Part shown: positions 45,815-54,469 of the stretch, one piece after another | How the letters are laid out: every line of letters begins with the position of its first letter | Numbering within the stretch: the stretch's first letter is position 1 | Origin: Candidatus Deferrimicrobiaceae bacterium | Lineage (GTDB): Bacteria > Desulfobacterota > Deferrimicrobia > Deferrimicrobiales > Deferrimicrobiaceae | Direction of reading: 5' to 3' | Assembly (NCBI GenBank): GCA_036504035.1 | Contig: DASXVV010000009.1 | Span: 496,001 to 560,000, forward strand | Length of the DNA stretch: 64,000 nucleotides | Made by a program: the position numbers and the translations under genes | Notes under the pieces: generated by a model | The model's input: only the letters and a program-made list of their open reading frames with translations | Told to the model about the DNA's origin: nothing | Databases searched by the model: none

Positions 45815-48010
45815 ATGATCGACCGTCGCGACTTTTTCAGGATCACGGGACTCACGGCGTTCGCCGCCCTCTTCGGCGGATGCCGGGACATCTCGCGCAC
45901 GATCGTCCCGTTCGTCATCCCACCCGAGAGCTACGCCCTCGGAGAATCGCTCTGGTACGCGACGGCCTGCCGCCAGTGCCCCGCCGGATGCGGCATCGTC
46001 GTCCGGATCTCCGAGGGGCGCGCCAAGAAGATCGAGGGAAACCCGAACCACCCCGTCAACCGCGGCAAATTGTGCGCCCGCGGCCAGGCGGCGCTGCAGG
46101 CGCTCTACCATCCCGAGCGGCTCCGGCAGCCCATGCGGCGAACCGGCGCGCGCGGCTCCGGCGCCTTCACCCCCGTGTCCTGGAAAGAGGCGCTCGGCAT
46201 CCTGATGGGCGAGTTGAAGACGGTGCACGCCGAGGCGCCCGAATCGCTACTGATGCTCTCGGGGCCGATGCGGGGGCACCGCAACGTCGTCGCAGCCCGC
46301 TTCATGAAGGCGTTCGGCTCCCCGCACCGCGTCGCATGGGATCCGTTCGGACAGGATGCCCTGCTGGCCGCATCGGAATCGGTCTTCGGCATCCGCGACC
46401 TCCCCGAATTCGACCTGTCCGGCGCGCGCTACGCCCTTTCATTTGGCGGCGACTTCCTCGAAACGGGGCTTTCCCCGGTCCACTTCGGACGCGCCTACGG
46501 CGAGATGCGGCAGGGGCGCGAGACGGTCCGCGGCAAGCTGGTCCATTTCGGCTCCCGCTTCTCGATGACTGCCGCGAACGCCGACGCCTGCTTCCCGGTC
46601 GCCCCCGGCACTGAAAGCGAGGCCGCGCTGGCCATCGCCCACGTCCTGGTGCGCGACAAGCTCGTCCCCGCCGCCGCGTCTGCCGCGCTTTGGCGGGAAG
46701 GGCTCGATCGCCACACCCCCGAGAGCGCCGCGAAGAAGACCGGCCTTGCCCCTTCCATCTTCGTGGCGACGGCGCACGAGTTCGCAGGGAACCGCCCCGG
46801 CCTCGCCATCGCAGGCACGGGGCCGGCCACCATGACGAACGGCGCCTTCAACCTGTCGTGCGTCGCGCTCCTCAACGCGCTCTCCGGGAGCGTGGGCGGC
46901 CCCGGGGGCGTCGCTTTCCCGGACCGACGTGCCGCCCTGGCCCGCTTCGGCGCGGACGCCGCCTTGATGGCGCCGCCGCCCGAGTCGGGTCATGCGGCGA
47001 TGCGCGGGGCGATCGACCGGATGAAGAAGGGCGCTTTCCGTGCCGCGCTGCTGTGCGAGCCGGCCAACCCCGCATTTGCGCTTCCTTCGTCTCTCGGGTT
47101 CGAGGCCGCGCTAGAACGGGTCCCCTTCGTGGCGGCCATGGCGCCGTTCCTCGACGAGACCACCGCGCATGCCGACCTCGTCCTTCCCACTTCCCACTTC
47201 CTCGAGGAATGGGGTGACGACTTCGCGCCCATGGGACACGCAGGCAACGCGATCACCCTCATGCAGCCGGTCATTTCCGTCTACCACGACACCCGCTCGA
47301 TGCCCGACATCCTCCTCGCCGCGGCGCGGGAGCTGGGTGGCCCGGTCGCCGCGGCGCTGCCGGCGACCAGCTTCCGGGAGCTTTTGGGGAAGGCGTATGC
47401 GGGCATGGATGTTCTCTTCGAACGCGCACTCCAGGCGGGCGGCTACTTCGACGCAGAACCGTCGCCGCCGCGGCCCACGCCACGGGCAGCGAAGCCGTCG
47501 CTTCCCCGCGCGGCCATGTCCGCCTTCGCGGGCGATCCCGCGCGCTTCCCCTTCGTGCTGCGCGTCTACCCGTCCAACGCGCTGCTCGACGGACGGTTGG
47601 CCAACCTGCCGTGGCTTCAGGAACTGCCCGACCCGGTCACCACGGCGGTCTGGCGGAACTGGGTCGAGATCAACCCCGCGACGGCCGCAAAGCTGGGGAT
47701 CGCCGAGGGGGACGGCGTCGCCGTCTCCTCGCCGTCCGGTACGGTCCATGCCCACGCGGTGCTCCACCCGGGGCTGGCGCCCGACGTCGTCGCGATGCCG
47801 CTCGGCCAGGGTCACCGGCGGTTCGGGAAGTTTGCCAACGGCCGGGGCGAGAACCCGTTCGCGCTTTTGCCCGACGCAACCGATACGGCCACGGGCGGGC
47901 CCGCCTTCCAGTCGACGCGCGTCGCCCTTTCGAAGGCCGCCGTCAAGGGACGGCTGGTCCGTTTCGGCTTCCCCGAGGGGCAGTGGAAGCCCGACCAATT
48001 CATCGCATGA
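45815..48010 (+). CDS. Molybdopterin-fold subunit of the ACIII-like complex (ActB1-like)
   Basis: A 731-residue exported subunit with a twin-arginine signal (DRRDFFRITGLTAF). The DMSO-reductase fold is complete, including the N-terminal four-cysteine site CRQCPAGC...KLCARG for a [4Fe-4S] cluster. The loop where Mo/W enzymes place a Cys, Sec, Ser or Asp ligand to the metal (after AFGSPHRVAWDP) shows no convincing equivalent, so it may be structural, as reported for ACIII ActB. In known ACIII this domain is fused to the ferredoxin part. Here it is a separate gene, as in Psr/Qrc-type complexes. AAGGAG precedes the start. Confidence 0.86.
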   Translation: MIDRRDFFRITGLTAFAALFGGCRDISRTIVPFVIPPESYALGESLWYATACRQCPAGCGIVVRISEGRAKKIEGNPNHPVNRGKLCARGQAALQALYHPERLRQPMRRTGARGSGAFTPVSWKEALGILMGELKTVHAEAPESLLMLSGPMRGHRNVVAARFMKAFGSPHRVAWDPFGQDALLAASESVFGIRDLPEFDLSGARYALSFGGDFLETGLSPVHFGRAYGEMRQGRETVRGKLVHFGSRFSMTAANADACFPVAPGTESEAALAIAHVLVRDKLVPAAASAALWREGLDRHTPESAAKKTGLAPSIFVATAHEFAGNRPGLAIAGTGPATMTNGAFNLSCVALLNALSGSVGGPGGVAFPDRRAALARFGADAALMAPPPESGHAAMRGAIDRMKKGAFRAALLCEPANPAFALPSSLGFEAALERVPFVAAMAPFLDETTAHADLVLPTSHFLEEWGDDFAPMGHAGNAITLMQPVISVYHDTRSMPDILLAAARELGGPVAAALPATSFRELLGKAYAGMDVLFERALQAGGYFDAEPSPPRPTPRAAKPSLPRAAMSAFAGDPARFPFVLRVYPSNALLDGRLANLPWLQELPDPVTTAVWRNWVEINPATAAKLGIAEGDGVAVSSPSGTVHAHAVLHPGLAPDVVAMPLGQGHRRFGKFANGRGENPFALLPDATDTATGGPAFQSTRVALSKAAVKGRLVRFGFPEGQWKPDQFIA

Positions 48011-48023
48011 CGGGGGCCAGGGA

Positions 48024-48734
48024 ATGAGTCACGGCGGCGGACACAAGTGGGGCATGGTGATCGACCTCGACCGGTGCACCGGCTGCAATGCCTGCATGGT
48101 CGCCTGCAGCGCCGAGAACAATGTCCCGATTACCTCCGAGGATCAGGCCGGCAAGGGACGCCTGATGCACTGGATCCGCGTCAATCGCTACTGGCAGAGC
48201 GGCTGGCCCGAGCCCGAATCGGTCCACATTCCCGTCACCTGCATGCATTGCCAGAAGGCGCCGTGCGAGCCGGTCTGCCCGGTCTACGCGACCTACCACA
48301 ACGAAGAGAACCTCAACGCGATGGTCTACAACCGCTGCGTCGGTACCCGATACTGCGCCAACAACTGCCCCTACTCCGTCCGCGTCTTCAACTGGTTCGA
48401 CCACAAGTGGGAGGGCCCGTTCGACGAGCAGCTCAACCCCGACCTCTCCGTCCGGACGCGCGGCGTGATGGAAAAATGCACCTTCTGCATCCAGCGGATC
48501 CGGCGCGCCAGGGAGCAGGCCTCTGGCGAAGGTCGCCCGCTCCGCGACGGAGAAGCCGTCCCCGCCTGCGTCCAGACCTGCCCGCCGGGGGCGCTTGTCT
48601 TCGGCGATCTCAACGACCCCGACAGCGCGGTGTCCCGCCAGATCAAGGACCTGCGGCGTTTCCGGCTGATGGAGCACCTGGGAACCGAGCCGAGCGTGAC
48701 CTACCTCAAACGGGTCAAGGGAGGAGGCGCGTGA
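48024..48734 (+). CDS. Four-cluster ferredoxin-like subunit (ActB2/PsrB-like)
   Basis: A 236-residue iron-sulfur protein without its own signal peptide, so it is presumably exported with the Tat-bearing subunit encoded before it. Cysteine clusters are CTGCNACMVAC, CMHCQKAPCEPVC, CVGTRYCANNC and CTFC...CVQTC, enough for four cubane-type clusters. It should carry electrons from the quinol subunit to the pentaheme cytochrome. The start follows CCAGGGA. The stop overlaps the GTG of the NrfD-type subunit (GTGA), so the genes are coupled. Confidence 0.92.
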   Translation: MSHGGGHKWGMVIDLDRCTGCNACMVACSAENNVPITSEDQAGKGRLMHWIRVNRYWQSGWPEPESVHIPVTCMHCQKAPCEPVCPVYATYHNEENLNAMVYNRCVGTRYCANNCPYSVRVFNWFDHKWEGPFDEQLNPDLSVRTRGVMEKCTFCIQRIRRAREQASGEGRPLRDGEAVPACVQTCPPGALVFGDLNDPDSAVSRQIKDLRRFRLMEHLGTEPSVTYLKRVKGGGA

Positions 48735-50659
48735 ACACGCGCGACGCACTCGAGAAGTCCGACCGGTCGCGCCTGTACGAGGAGCTCTCGCGCAACAGCG
48801 AGGTCACGACCTGGAAGTGGTTTGCCGCCGTCCTGGGCTTCGGGGGCGTCTTCCTGTTCGCGCTCGGCGTCGCCGTCTACATGATGCTGACCGGCGTCGG
48901 CGTCACGGGCCTTTGCCGCCCGGTCTTCTGGGGCGTGATGATCATCCTGTTCGTCTTCTGGATCGGGGTGTCGCACTCGGGCACGCTCATCTCGGCCATC
49001 CTTCGGGTCGTCGGCGCCAGCTGGCGGGCGCCCGTCCTGCGCGGCGCCGAGGCGATGACCGTCTTCGCCCTCATGGTCGGCGGTCTCTTTCCCCTCCTCC
49101 ACCTGGGCCGCAACTGGCGTTTCTACTATCTGATCCCCTACCCCAGCGAGCGGGGGCTCTGGCCCAATTTCCGGTCGCCGCTTCTCTGGGACGCCGTGGC
49201 GATCAACACCTACCTGATCGGGAGCATCGCGTTCCTCTACGTCGGGATGATCCCCGACCTGGCGCTCGCCCGCGACCGCACCACCGGCTGGCGGAAGAAG
49301 CTCTTCACCGTGCTTGCCGCAGGCTTCCGGGGCGAGCACGAGGAATGGCGGCGCTACCACGTCGTCTCGACGCTGTTCGCGCTGCTCATCATCCCGGTCG
49401 CCATTTCGGTCCACTCGATCGTCAGCTGGGACTTCGCGATGGCCAAGGTGCCCGGCTGGCACAGCACCATCTTCGCCCCTTATTTCGTCGTGGGCGCCAT
49501 CTACTCCGGCATTGCCGGCGTCATTACGGTCATGGCCGTCCTCCGGCGCGTCTTCCGGCTTGATCGGGTACTGACCGTGCAGCACTTCGACAACCTGGGA
49601 CGCCTCCTGCTGATGATGACGATGCTGTGGGGCTACTTCTACTTCTCCGAGTTCCTCACGATCTGGTACGGCCGCGGTCCCGAGGAATGGTCGGTCCTCT
49701 CCTCCTACGGGAAGCATTTCCTTCCGCTGTTTATGACTATGCTCGCCTGCAACTTCCTCATCCCCTTCCCCCTGCTCTGCATCGGAAAGGTGCGCCGCAG
49801 CGTTCCCGCCCTCGTCTCGATCGCCCTCATCGTCAACGTGGGGATGTGGGCCGAGCGGGCGCTGATCATCGTCCCGTCGCTCGCCCGGCGGAACGACCCG
49901 TTCATCTGGCACAACTACTTCCCGACCTGGGTCGAGTTCTCCTACATCGCCGGGTCGCTCTCCCTCTTCTGCCTGCTCTACGTCCTCTTCTCGAAGCTGT
50001 TTCCGATTGTCGCGATCAGCGACATCAAGGAGCAGCTGTTCCGCACCAGCGCGCGGTCGATCGGAAGCGCCGAGGTTTCGTCGATCGTCCACGCCGAAGA
50101 CGAGGCGGAAACGCTTGCGGCGCGCACGAGCGACCAGGGGATCGTCGTCCTGGGCCTGTTCCCCGACGTCGCGGCAGCGGCGCGGGGCAGCGCAGGGCTC
50201 CAGGCCATGCCGCTGGCTCGAGAGCGCATCACGACGCTTTCCTGTGTCCCGCTTCCGCCCGGGGCCGTCGTCGATAACCGTGGTTCGATCCGCTTCCCGT
50301 GGGTCGTCCTCGCCGGGTGGCTGGCCGGGGCTATCGGGGGGCTCGCGCTGTCCGTGCTCACGTATCTCGACTACCCGCTGATCACCGGCGGCAAGGCGAT
50401 CATCTCCGTCCCGCCGACCATCATCGTCACCTACGAGGTCGCGATGCTCGGCGCGCTTGTGACCACCCTGGTCGCCGGCTTCTTCTCGATGCGACTCCGG
50501 CCGTTCCGTCGGTCGAAGCGGATCTCCGACCCGGCGATCCACGACGGCATGATTGCCGTCTGCGGTTTGGTCGAGCCGGGTCCCCAGGAGACGATGGCGA
50601 CCGAAGCACTGCGCAGCGCCGGCGCGACCGGGATCCGAAGCGAGGGGGGAATGTTGTGA
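48731..50659 (+). CDS. NrfD-type quinol subunit fused to an ActD (DUF3341) domain
   Basis: A 642-residue protein. The first 450 residues are an NrfD/ActC-type membrane protein with about ten helices (GVSHSGTLISAILRV, HYVVSTLFALLIIPVAISVHS, SEFLTIWYG), the quinol-oxidising unit of alternative complex III. From about residue 460 a soluble linker leads to an ActD/DUF3341 domain. This domain has two further helices (IRFPWVVLAGWLAGAIGGLA and YEVAMLGALVTTLVAGFF) and a final FRRSKRI ... ETMATEALRSAGA segment. In known actABCDE operons, actC and actD are separate genes. GTG start with GGAGGAGG; the stop overlaps the next gene. Confidence 0.88.
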   Translation: MNTRDALEKSDRSRLYEELSRNSEVTTWKWFAAVLGFGGVFLFALGVAVYMMLTGVGVTGLCRPVFWGVMIILFVFWIGVSHSGTLISAILRVVGASWRAPVLRGAEAMTVFALMVGGLFPLLHLGRNWRFYYLIPYPSERGLWPNFRSPLLWDAVAINTYLIGSIAFLYVGMIPDLALARDRTTGWRKKLFTVLAAGFRGEHEEWRRYHVVSTLFALLIIPVAISVHSIVSWDFAMAKVPGWHSTIFAPYFVVGAIYSGIAGVITVMAVLRRVFRLDRVLTVQHFDNLGRLLLMMTMLWGYFYFSEFLTIWYGRGPEEWSVLSSYGKHFLPLFMTMLACNFLIPFPLLCIGKVRRSVPALVSIALIVNVGMWAERALIIVPSLARRNDPFIWHNYFPTWVEFSYIAGSLSLFCLLYVLFSKLFPIVAISDIKEQLFRTSARSIGSAEVSSIVHAEDEAETLAARTSDQGIVVLGLFPDVAAAARGSAGLQAMPLARERITTLSCVPLPPGAVVDNRGSIRFPWVVLAGWLAGAIGGLALSVLTYLDYPLITGGKAIISVPPTIIVTYEVAMLGALVTTLVAGFFSMRLRPFRRSKRISDPAIHDGMIAVCGLVEPGPQETMATEALRSAGATGIRSEGGML

Positions 50660-51150
50660 GCGCAGACCGCCCGCCCCTCATCCTCGCGCTGGCACTGGCG
50701 CTCGCGCTCTTGCTTCCGGCCTGCGAGAAGATCGACCGCAACATGTGGGAAAGCCCGGCCTTCGGCCCCCAGTCGCCCCCGGTCCGCACCCCGCCGGAGG
50801 GCTCCGTCCCGACCAAGGGGCTGGTCCGCGAGCCGGATATGGCGGAGGCCTCCGCGATGAAAAGCCCAGTCGCGGGTAGCGAGGCCGAGGTCGCGAAGGG
50901 GAAGGAGCTTTACGGGATCTTCTGCGTCCCGTGCCACGGCGAATCGGGCCGGGGCGATGGCCTCGTCGGAAAGAAATACCGGCCGGCGCCCGAAAACATC
51001 GGGCCGGGCGGCGTCGCGGGCGGGATGCCCGACGGCACGATCTACGCGGTCATCACCCGCGGCACCGACGCGATGCCGGCGTTCGGCGTCGACATCCCCC
51101 CGAAAGATCGCTGGCTGGTCGTCACTTATGTCCGTAGACTCGGGAAGTAG
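50656..51150 (+). CDS. Monoheme cytochrome c lipoprotein (ActE-like)
   Basis: A 164-residue lipoprotein (lipobox LLLPAC) with one heme motif (CVPCH, about residue 95) and the axial methionine in DAMPAFG. It matches ActE, the monoheme cytochrome of alternative complex III that hands electrons to oxidase. GTG start inside the stop of the NrfD-ActD gene, with GGGGGGA upstream. It could reduce the caa3 subunit II cytochrome domain encoded on the opposite strand. Confidence 0.88.
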   Translation: MSADRPPLILALALALALLLPACEKIDRNMWESPAFGPQSPPVRTPPEGSVPTKGLVREPDMAEASAMKSPVAGSEAEVAKGKELYGIFCVPCHGESGRGDGLVGKKYRPAPENIGPGGVAGGMPDGTIYAVITRGTDAMPAFGVDIPPKDRWLVVTYVRRLGK

Positions 51151-51170
51151 CACCCCGACAGGAAGAGGCG

Positions 51171-51590
51171 ATGGATAACGAAGGACGGCGAAGATTTCTC
51201 GGGATCTGCCTCGGCGCCCTGGCAACGGCAGGCGCCGCGGCGGCCGCCTGGCCGGTCCTGCGCTTCCTGTCGCCCCGGGCCGGGGCTGGATCCGCCGCCA
51301 AGGTGACGATCCCGGAGAAGGAGCTGCCCGAAGGGGAGGCGAAGTTCTTCGAGTTCGCCGGCGCCTCCGCGGTGCTGATCCGGAAACGGGACGGGGAGGT
51401 CGCAGCCTACTCCGCGGTCTGTACCCACCTCGGATGCATCGTCCAGTGGCAGAAGGACCGGCAAGAGTTCCTCTGCCCGTGCCACGCCGGCCGCTTCTCC
51501 TCGGCCGGGGAAGTGCTCGGGGGACCGCCGCCGAAGCCGCTCGTGCGGCTTCCCTTCACGGTTGCCGGCGGCAACATCACGGTCGGGTAA
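51171..51590 (+). CDS. Rieske iron-sulfur protein
   Basis: A 139-residue [2Fe-2S] protein with a Tat-type membrane anchor (RRRFLGICLGALATAG). Ligand motifs are CTHLGC (Cys, His) and CPCHAG (Cys, His), and the two remaining cysteines form the disulfide. The PPPKPLVRLPF proline loop follows. It belongs with the cytochrome b encoded 15 bases downstream as the quinol-oxidising side of a bc-type complex. Having a Rieske/b pair in one operon with an ACIII-like module is unusual. Confidence 0.95.
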   Translation: MDNEGRRRFLGICLGALATAGAAAAAWPVLRFLSPRAGAGSAAKVTIPEKELPEGEAKFFEFAGASAVLIRKRDGEVAAYSAVCTHLGCIVQWQKDRQEFLCPCHAGRFSSAGEVLGGPPPKPLVRLPFTVAGGNITVG

Positions 51591-51605
51591 GGCGAGAGGA
51601 GGGCC

Positions 51606-52709
51606 ATGTCCATGCTCGACCGGGTGATCGACTGGCTCGACGTCCGCATCGGCGTCCGCGAACTCGCGAAGGAATGGGGATCCGGCTATCTCCTCCCGCG
51701 CAACATCAACTTCTGGTACTCGATGGGCAGCATCCTGCTGTTCATCTTCCTCCTGCAGGTCGTGACGGGTATCCTCCTGCTGATCCACTATGTGCCCGAT
51801 TCCGAAAAGGCGTTCGCCAGCGTGGCCGTCATCATGAACGACGTGCCCTACGGCTGGCTGATCCGGATGATCCACGCCGTCGGATCGAACATGATGGTGG
51901 CGATCGCCCTCCTCCACATGTTCTCGGTGTTGTTCATGGGCAGCTACAAGGCGCCGCGCGAGATCAACTGGCTCTCCGGCTTCCTCCTGCTGAACCTGAT
52001 CCTGGCGCTCTGCCTCACCGGCTACCTGTTGCCCTGGAGCCAGCTCTCCTTCTGGGCCACGACGGTCGCCACCAACAGCGCCGGCGCCATCCCGTACGTC
52101 GGGCCGACGCTGGTCGAATTCCTGCGCGGCGGCAAGCTGGTCGGCCCCCCGACGCTGGGACGCTTCTTCGCCCTCCACGTGGCGCTGCTGCCCGCCCTGG
52201 TCGTCGTGCTTGTCGGCATCCACTTCTTCTTCCTCGAGCGGATCGGCATCTCGACGCCCCCGTTCGGGCACCAGGGCAAGAAGACCCCCTGGCGGGGCGA
52301 CGCTTTCCGCTACGACGCGCATCCGGGCGGCATTCCGTTCATCCCGAATTACCTTCTGCAGGATCTCACCTCGATCGCGATCTACCTGGCGGTCTTCCTG
52401 TCCGTCGTCTTCTTCGATCCCTACCTCTTCTTCCCGAAGGAAGCGTTCGTCCCGGCCAATCCCTACCTGACGCCGGCGCACATCAAGCCCGAGTGGTACT
52501 TCCTGCCCAACTACCAGATGCTCAAGATCTTCTCGAACGAGTTCGTCGGCATCGCGGCTCAAGGGATTGCGATGACGCTGCTCGCGCTCCTCCCCTTCCT
52601 CGACCGCGGCAAGGAGCGGCACCCGCTGAAACGGCCGCTTTTTTTGGCCTGCTCCATCGGCGGGATCCTCCTGTGGCTCGGGCTGATGATCTGGGGGCAC
52701 TTCTCATGA
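51606..52709 (+). CDS. Cytochrome b of a bc-type complex (full length)
   Basis: A 367-residue, eight-helix membrane protein, as in cytochrome b with the b6 and subunit IV halves fused. Heme ligands are the His pairs in IHAVGSNMMVAIALLH and HVALLPALVVVLVGIH. The quinol-oxidation PEWY motif is present (KPEWYFLPNY). The cysteine that binds heme ci in b6f is serine here (FWYSMG), so it looks bc1-like in that respect. GAGGAGGGCC precedes the first of two methionines. The stop overlaps the next cytochrome gene (ATGA). Confidence 0.94.
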   Translation: MSMLDRVIDWLDVRIGVRELAKEWGSGYLLPRNINFWYSMGSILLFIFLLQVVTGILLLIHYVPDSEKAFASVAVIMNDVPYGWLIRMIHAVGSNMMVAIALLHMFSVLFMGSYKAPREINWLSGFLLLNLILALCLTGYLLPWSQLSFWATTVATNSAGAIPYVGPTLVEFLRGGKLVGPPTLGRFFALHVALLPALVVVLVGIHFFFLERIGISTPPFGHQGKKTPWRGDAFRYDAHPGGIPFIPNYLLQDLTSIAIYLAVFLSVVFFDPYLFFPKEAFVPANPYLTPAHIKPEWYFLPNYQMLKIFSNEFVGIAAQGIAMTLLALLPFLDRGKERHPLKRPLFLACSIGGILLWLGLMIWGHFS

Positions 52710-53536
52710 GGACCAGCCCGGTGGGAAGGCTGCGGCTGCGCATCCCGATCGGTGCGCTTCTTTTCGCTGCGTTGGCGGCGTGCCTACCGCGCGTCACGGC
52801 GGCTCAGGAACCGCCCGAGATCGTCTGCATCCAATGCCATTCCCGGCAGGCAGGGAAAATCGGCGAGCCGGTTGGCTTGTGGCGGCAGAGCGTGCACGCC
52901 GAGAACGGCATCGCGTGCAACGGGTGCCACGGCGGCGACCCGAAGGGCGCCGATGCCGAAAGCGCGATGAGCCCGGCGCGCGGCTTCCTGGGCGCCCCGA
53001 AAGAGACCGACATCCCGGCGTTCTGCGGCAAGTGCCACGTCGGCGTGCTGAAGGACTACCTCGCCAGCGCGCACGGCCAGGCGCTGGGCAGCGGCGGGCC
53101 AACCTGCGTCACCTGCCATGGCAACCACAAGGTGCTGCGGGCCTCGCTCGATCTGATCAACGAAAAGGACTGCAGCCGCTGCCACGGATTCGACCGCGCC
53201 CGGATCATCCGCGACGCGATGGTCAAGACCGAGAGCCGGATCGTCGCACTGGACAAACGGATTCAGACCTACAAGGATCAGGGCGCCGATGTCGACCGGA
53301 TCGAGAAAGGGCTCTTCGCCATCCGTAATCGCTTCCACACGCTGTTCCACGACCAGGATGTCGACAAGGTGTGGGAGGAATCGGTCCGCATCGACGCCGA
53401 GTTGGGAAAACTCGACGGAGCGCTGAAGGCCATGGACGAGACGCAGCACAGGCGGAAAACCGCCGGCGCGGTCGCGATCGCCGGCGCGCTCCTCGCGGCG
53501 GCGCTGCTCTACCTGATCCGGAAGAGCTACGATTGA
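52706..53536 (+). CDS. Membrane-anchored pentaheme cytochrome c
   Basis: A 276-residue exported cytochrome with a signal peptide, five heme motifs (CIQCH, CNGCH, CGKCH, CVTCH, CSRCH) in its first 165 residues, a helical linker and a C-terminal membrane helix (VAIAGALLAAALLYLI). It is co-translated with cytochrome b, so it probably replaces cytochrome c1 as the electron acceptor of the Rieske protein. The heme arrangement resembles NrfH/c7-like multiheme folds, though I cannot tell which. Confidence 0.87.
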   Translation: MRTSPVGRLRLRIPIGALLFAALAACLPRVTAAQEPPEIVCIQCHSRQAGKIGEPVGLWRQSVHAENGIACNGCHGGDPKGADAESAMSPARGFLGAPKETDIPAFCGKCHVGVLKDYLASAHGQALGSGGPTCVTCHGNHKVLRASLDLINEKDCSRCHGFDRARIIRDAMVKTESRIVALDKRIQTYKDQGADVDRIEKGLFAIRNRFHTLFHDQDVDKVWEESVRIDAELGKLDGALKAMDETQHRRKTAGAVAIAGALLAAALLYLIRKSYD

Positions 53537-53537
53537 T

Positions 53538-53586
53538 GCGGGCGTCCGGGGGAAGCCCCCCGACTTCCGCCCCCGGAATCGCCCGC
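53538..53586. terminator. Long GC-rich hairpin ending the respiratory operon
   Basis: GCGGGCGTCCGGGGG pairs with CCCCCGGA-at-CGCCCGC two bases after the stop of the pentaheme gene, between two convergent genes. There is no T-run on either strand, so termination would need Rho, or the hairpin may protect the transcript end. Confidence 0.5.
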
Positions 53587-53603
53587 AATCATGCCTCGCC
53601 GGC

Positions 53604-53897
53604 TTACCTGGCAGTGAACGTCGTGCAGTCGGCGTGGCCCATGTGCATTCCTACGTTGATCGATGACGCTGCGCATTCGAATCCCTTGTTGTGCAGGCAT
53701 GCTTCGACCTTGCATGCCCCCACCCCCCCGGTCATGTCGGGCACCCCGCCCTTTTTCGCCGCCTGGAAATAGGTGTCGCACGCAGCGCACTTCTCGGGAC
53801 CGCCGACCGTAATGGCGAGTGCGTGGCATTGATTCCTCTGGTTGAACGAGCATTCGGAGACGGCACAACCCGCAATACCAGGCATCTTCATGGTCAT
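53604..53897 (-). CDS. DUF1540 cysteine-rich protein (two repeats)
   Basis: A 97-residue cytosolic protein with two DUF1540 units. Unit 1 has CAVSECSFNQRNQCHA...CAACDTY, and unit 2 has CKVEACLHNKGFECAA...DCTTF. The cysteine spacing suggests a small zinc-binding domain. The family is common in Gram-positives and deltaproteobacteria and has no assigned function. AAAGGAG precedes the ATG, which rules out the longer upstream frame. It converges with the respiratory operon and is transcribed alone. The 270 bases upstream of it (53898-54167) hold no gene that I can see. Confidence 0.85.
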   Translation of the reverse strand: MTMKMPGIAGCAVSECSFNQRNQCHALAITVGGPEKCAACDTYFQAAKKGGVPDMTGGVGACKVEACLHNKGFECAASSINVGMHMGHADCTTFTAR

Positions 53898-54167
53898 GGA
53901 AAGCTCCTTTCCGTTGTTGCCGGCCCGGTTGCCGGCTCGGTTATCGGCACGACGTTCGCGCCCGGCGATATCCCGTGAGCCACGGGATTCAGCAAGGCGT
54001 CTCGGGGATCGATCCTGAGTGGCACGATCAAGGCAATATCGTTGGAAACGATTCAAGAAGTATTCCCGGAGTCCAAGTCCAGCCGAAAGCCGAACGGCCC
54101 TCTACTTTCGGAGCGGCGCATTCGCTCGTGCGAAATGCATTCTCCTCGACGGACAATTTATTGCCTA

Positions 54168-54380
54168 TTATTCCCGCCCGGACGGTTCTTCGTAGGCGAT
54201 CGTCCGGACGATTCCGATCGACTGTCCGTTGTCGCCGGTCACGAGGGCGTCGCTGACCCCCGACAGCTTCCGTGCCCCGGCGGACGCCAGGAACTCGTTC
54301 ACCTGGCGGTCGAGCTCGGACAACTCCTCGATGGTGTGGAAAATCCGGATCTGCGACGTGAACGTCTTCACCTTCAACAT
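54168..54380 (-). CDS. Small protein of unknown function
   Basis: A 70-residue, soluble, alpha/beta protein (VKTFTSQIRIFHTIEELSELDRQVNEF) that I do not recognise as a named family. Its length and pattern resemble small sporulation- or metabolism-associated proteins, but that is only an impression. Coding status rests on a good GGGGAGGG ribosome site and on its isolation in an otherwise empty gap. It lies 89 bases downstream of the ctaB stop on the same strand, so it may be the last gene of the oxidase operon. Confidence 0.65.
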   Translation of the reverse strand: MLKVKTFTSQIRIFHTIEELSELDRQVNEFLASAGARKLSGVSDALVTGDNGQSIGIVRTIAYEEPSGRE

Positions 54381-54469
54381 TGTTTCGCCCTCCCCTTTTC
54401 CTTCGACCTCAGCCTGGCTCCGACACCCGGTTAGATGCCATTCCATCCGGAAAACGATTCCGGCCTTTC

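Noticed and set aside
53898-54167. Possible small RNA or gene in the gap upstream of the DUF1540 gene
   Set aside because: No convincing frame, hairpin with T-run or promoter pair was visible. It is probably just a regulatory region.
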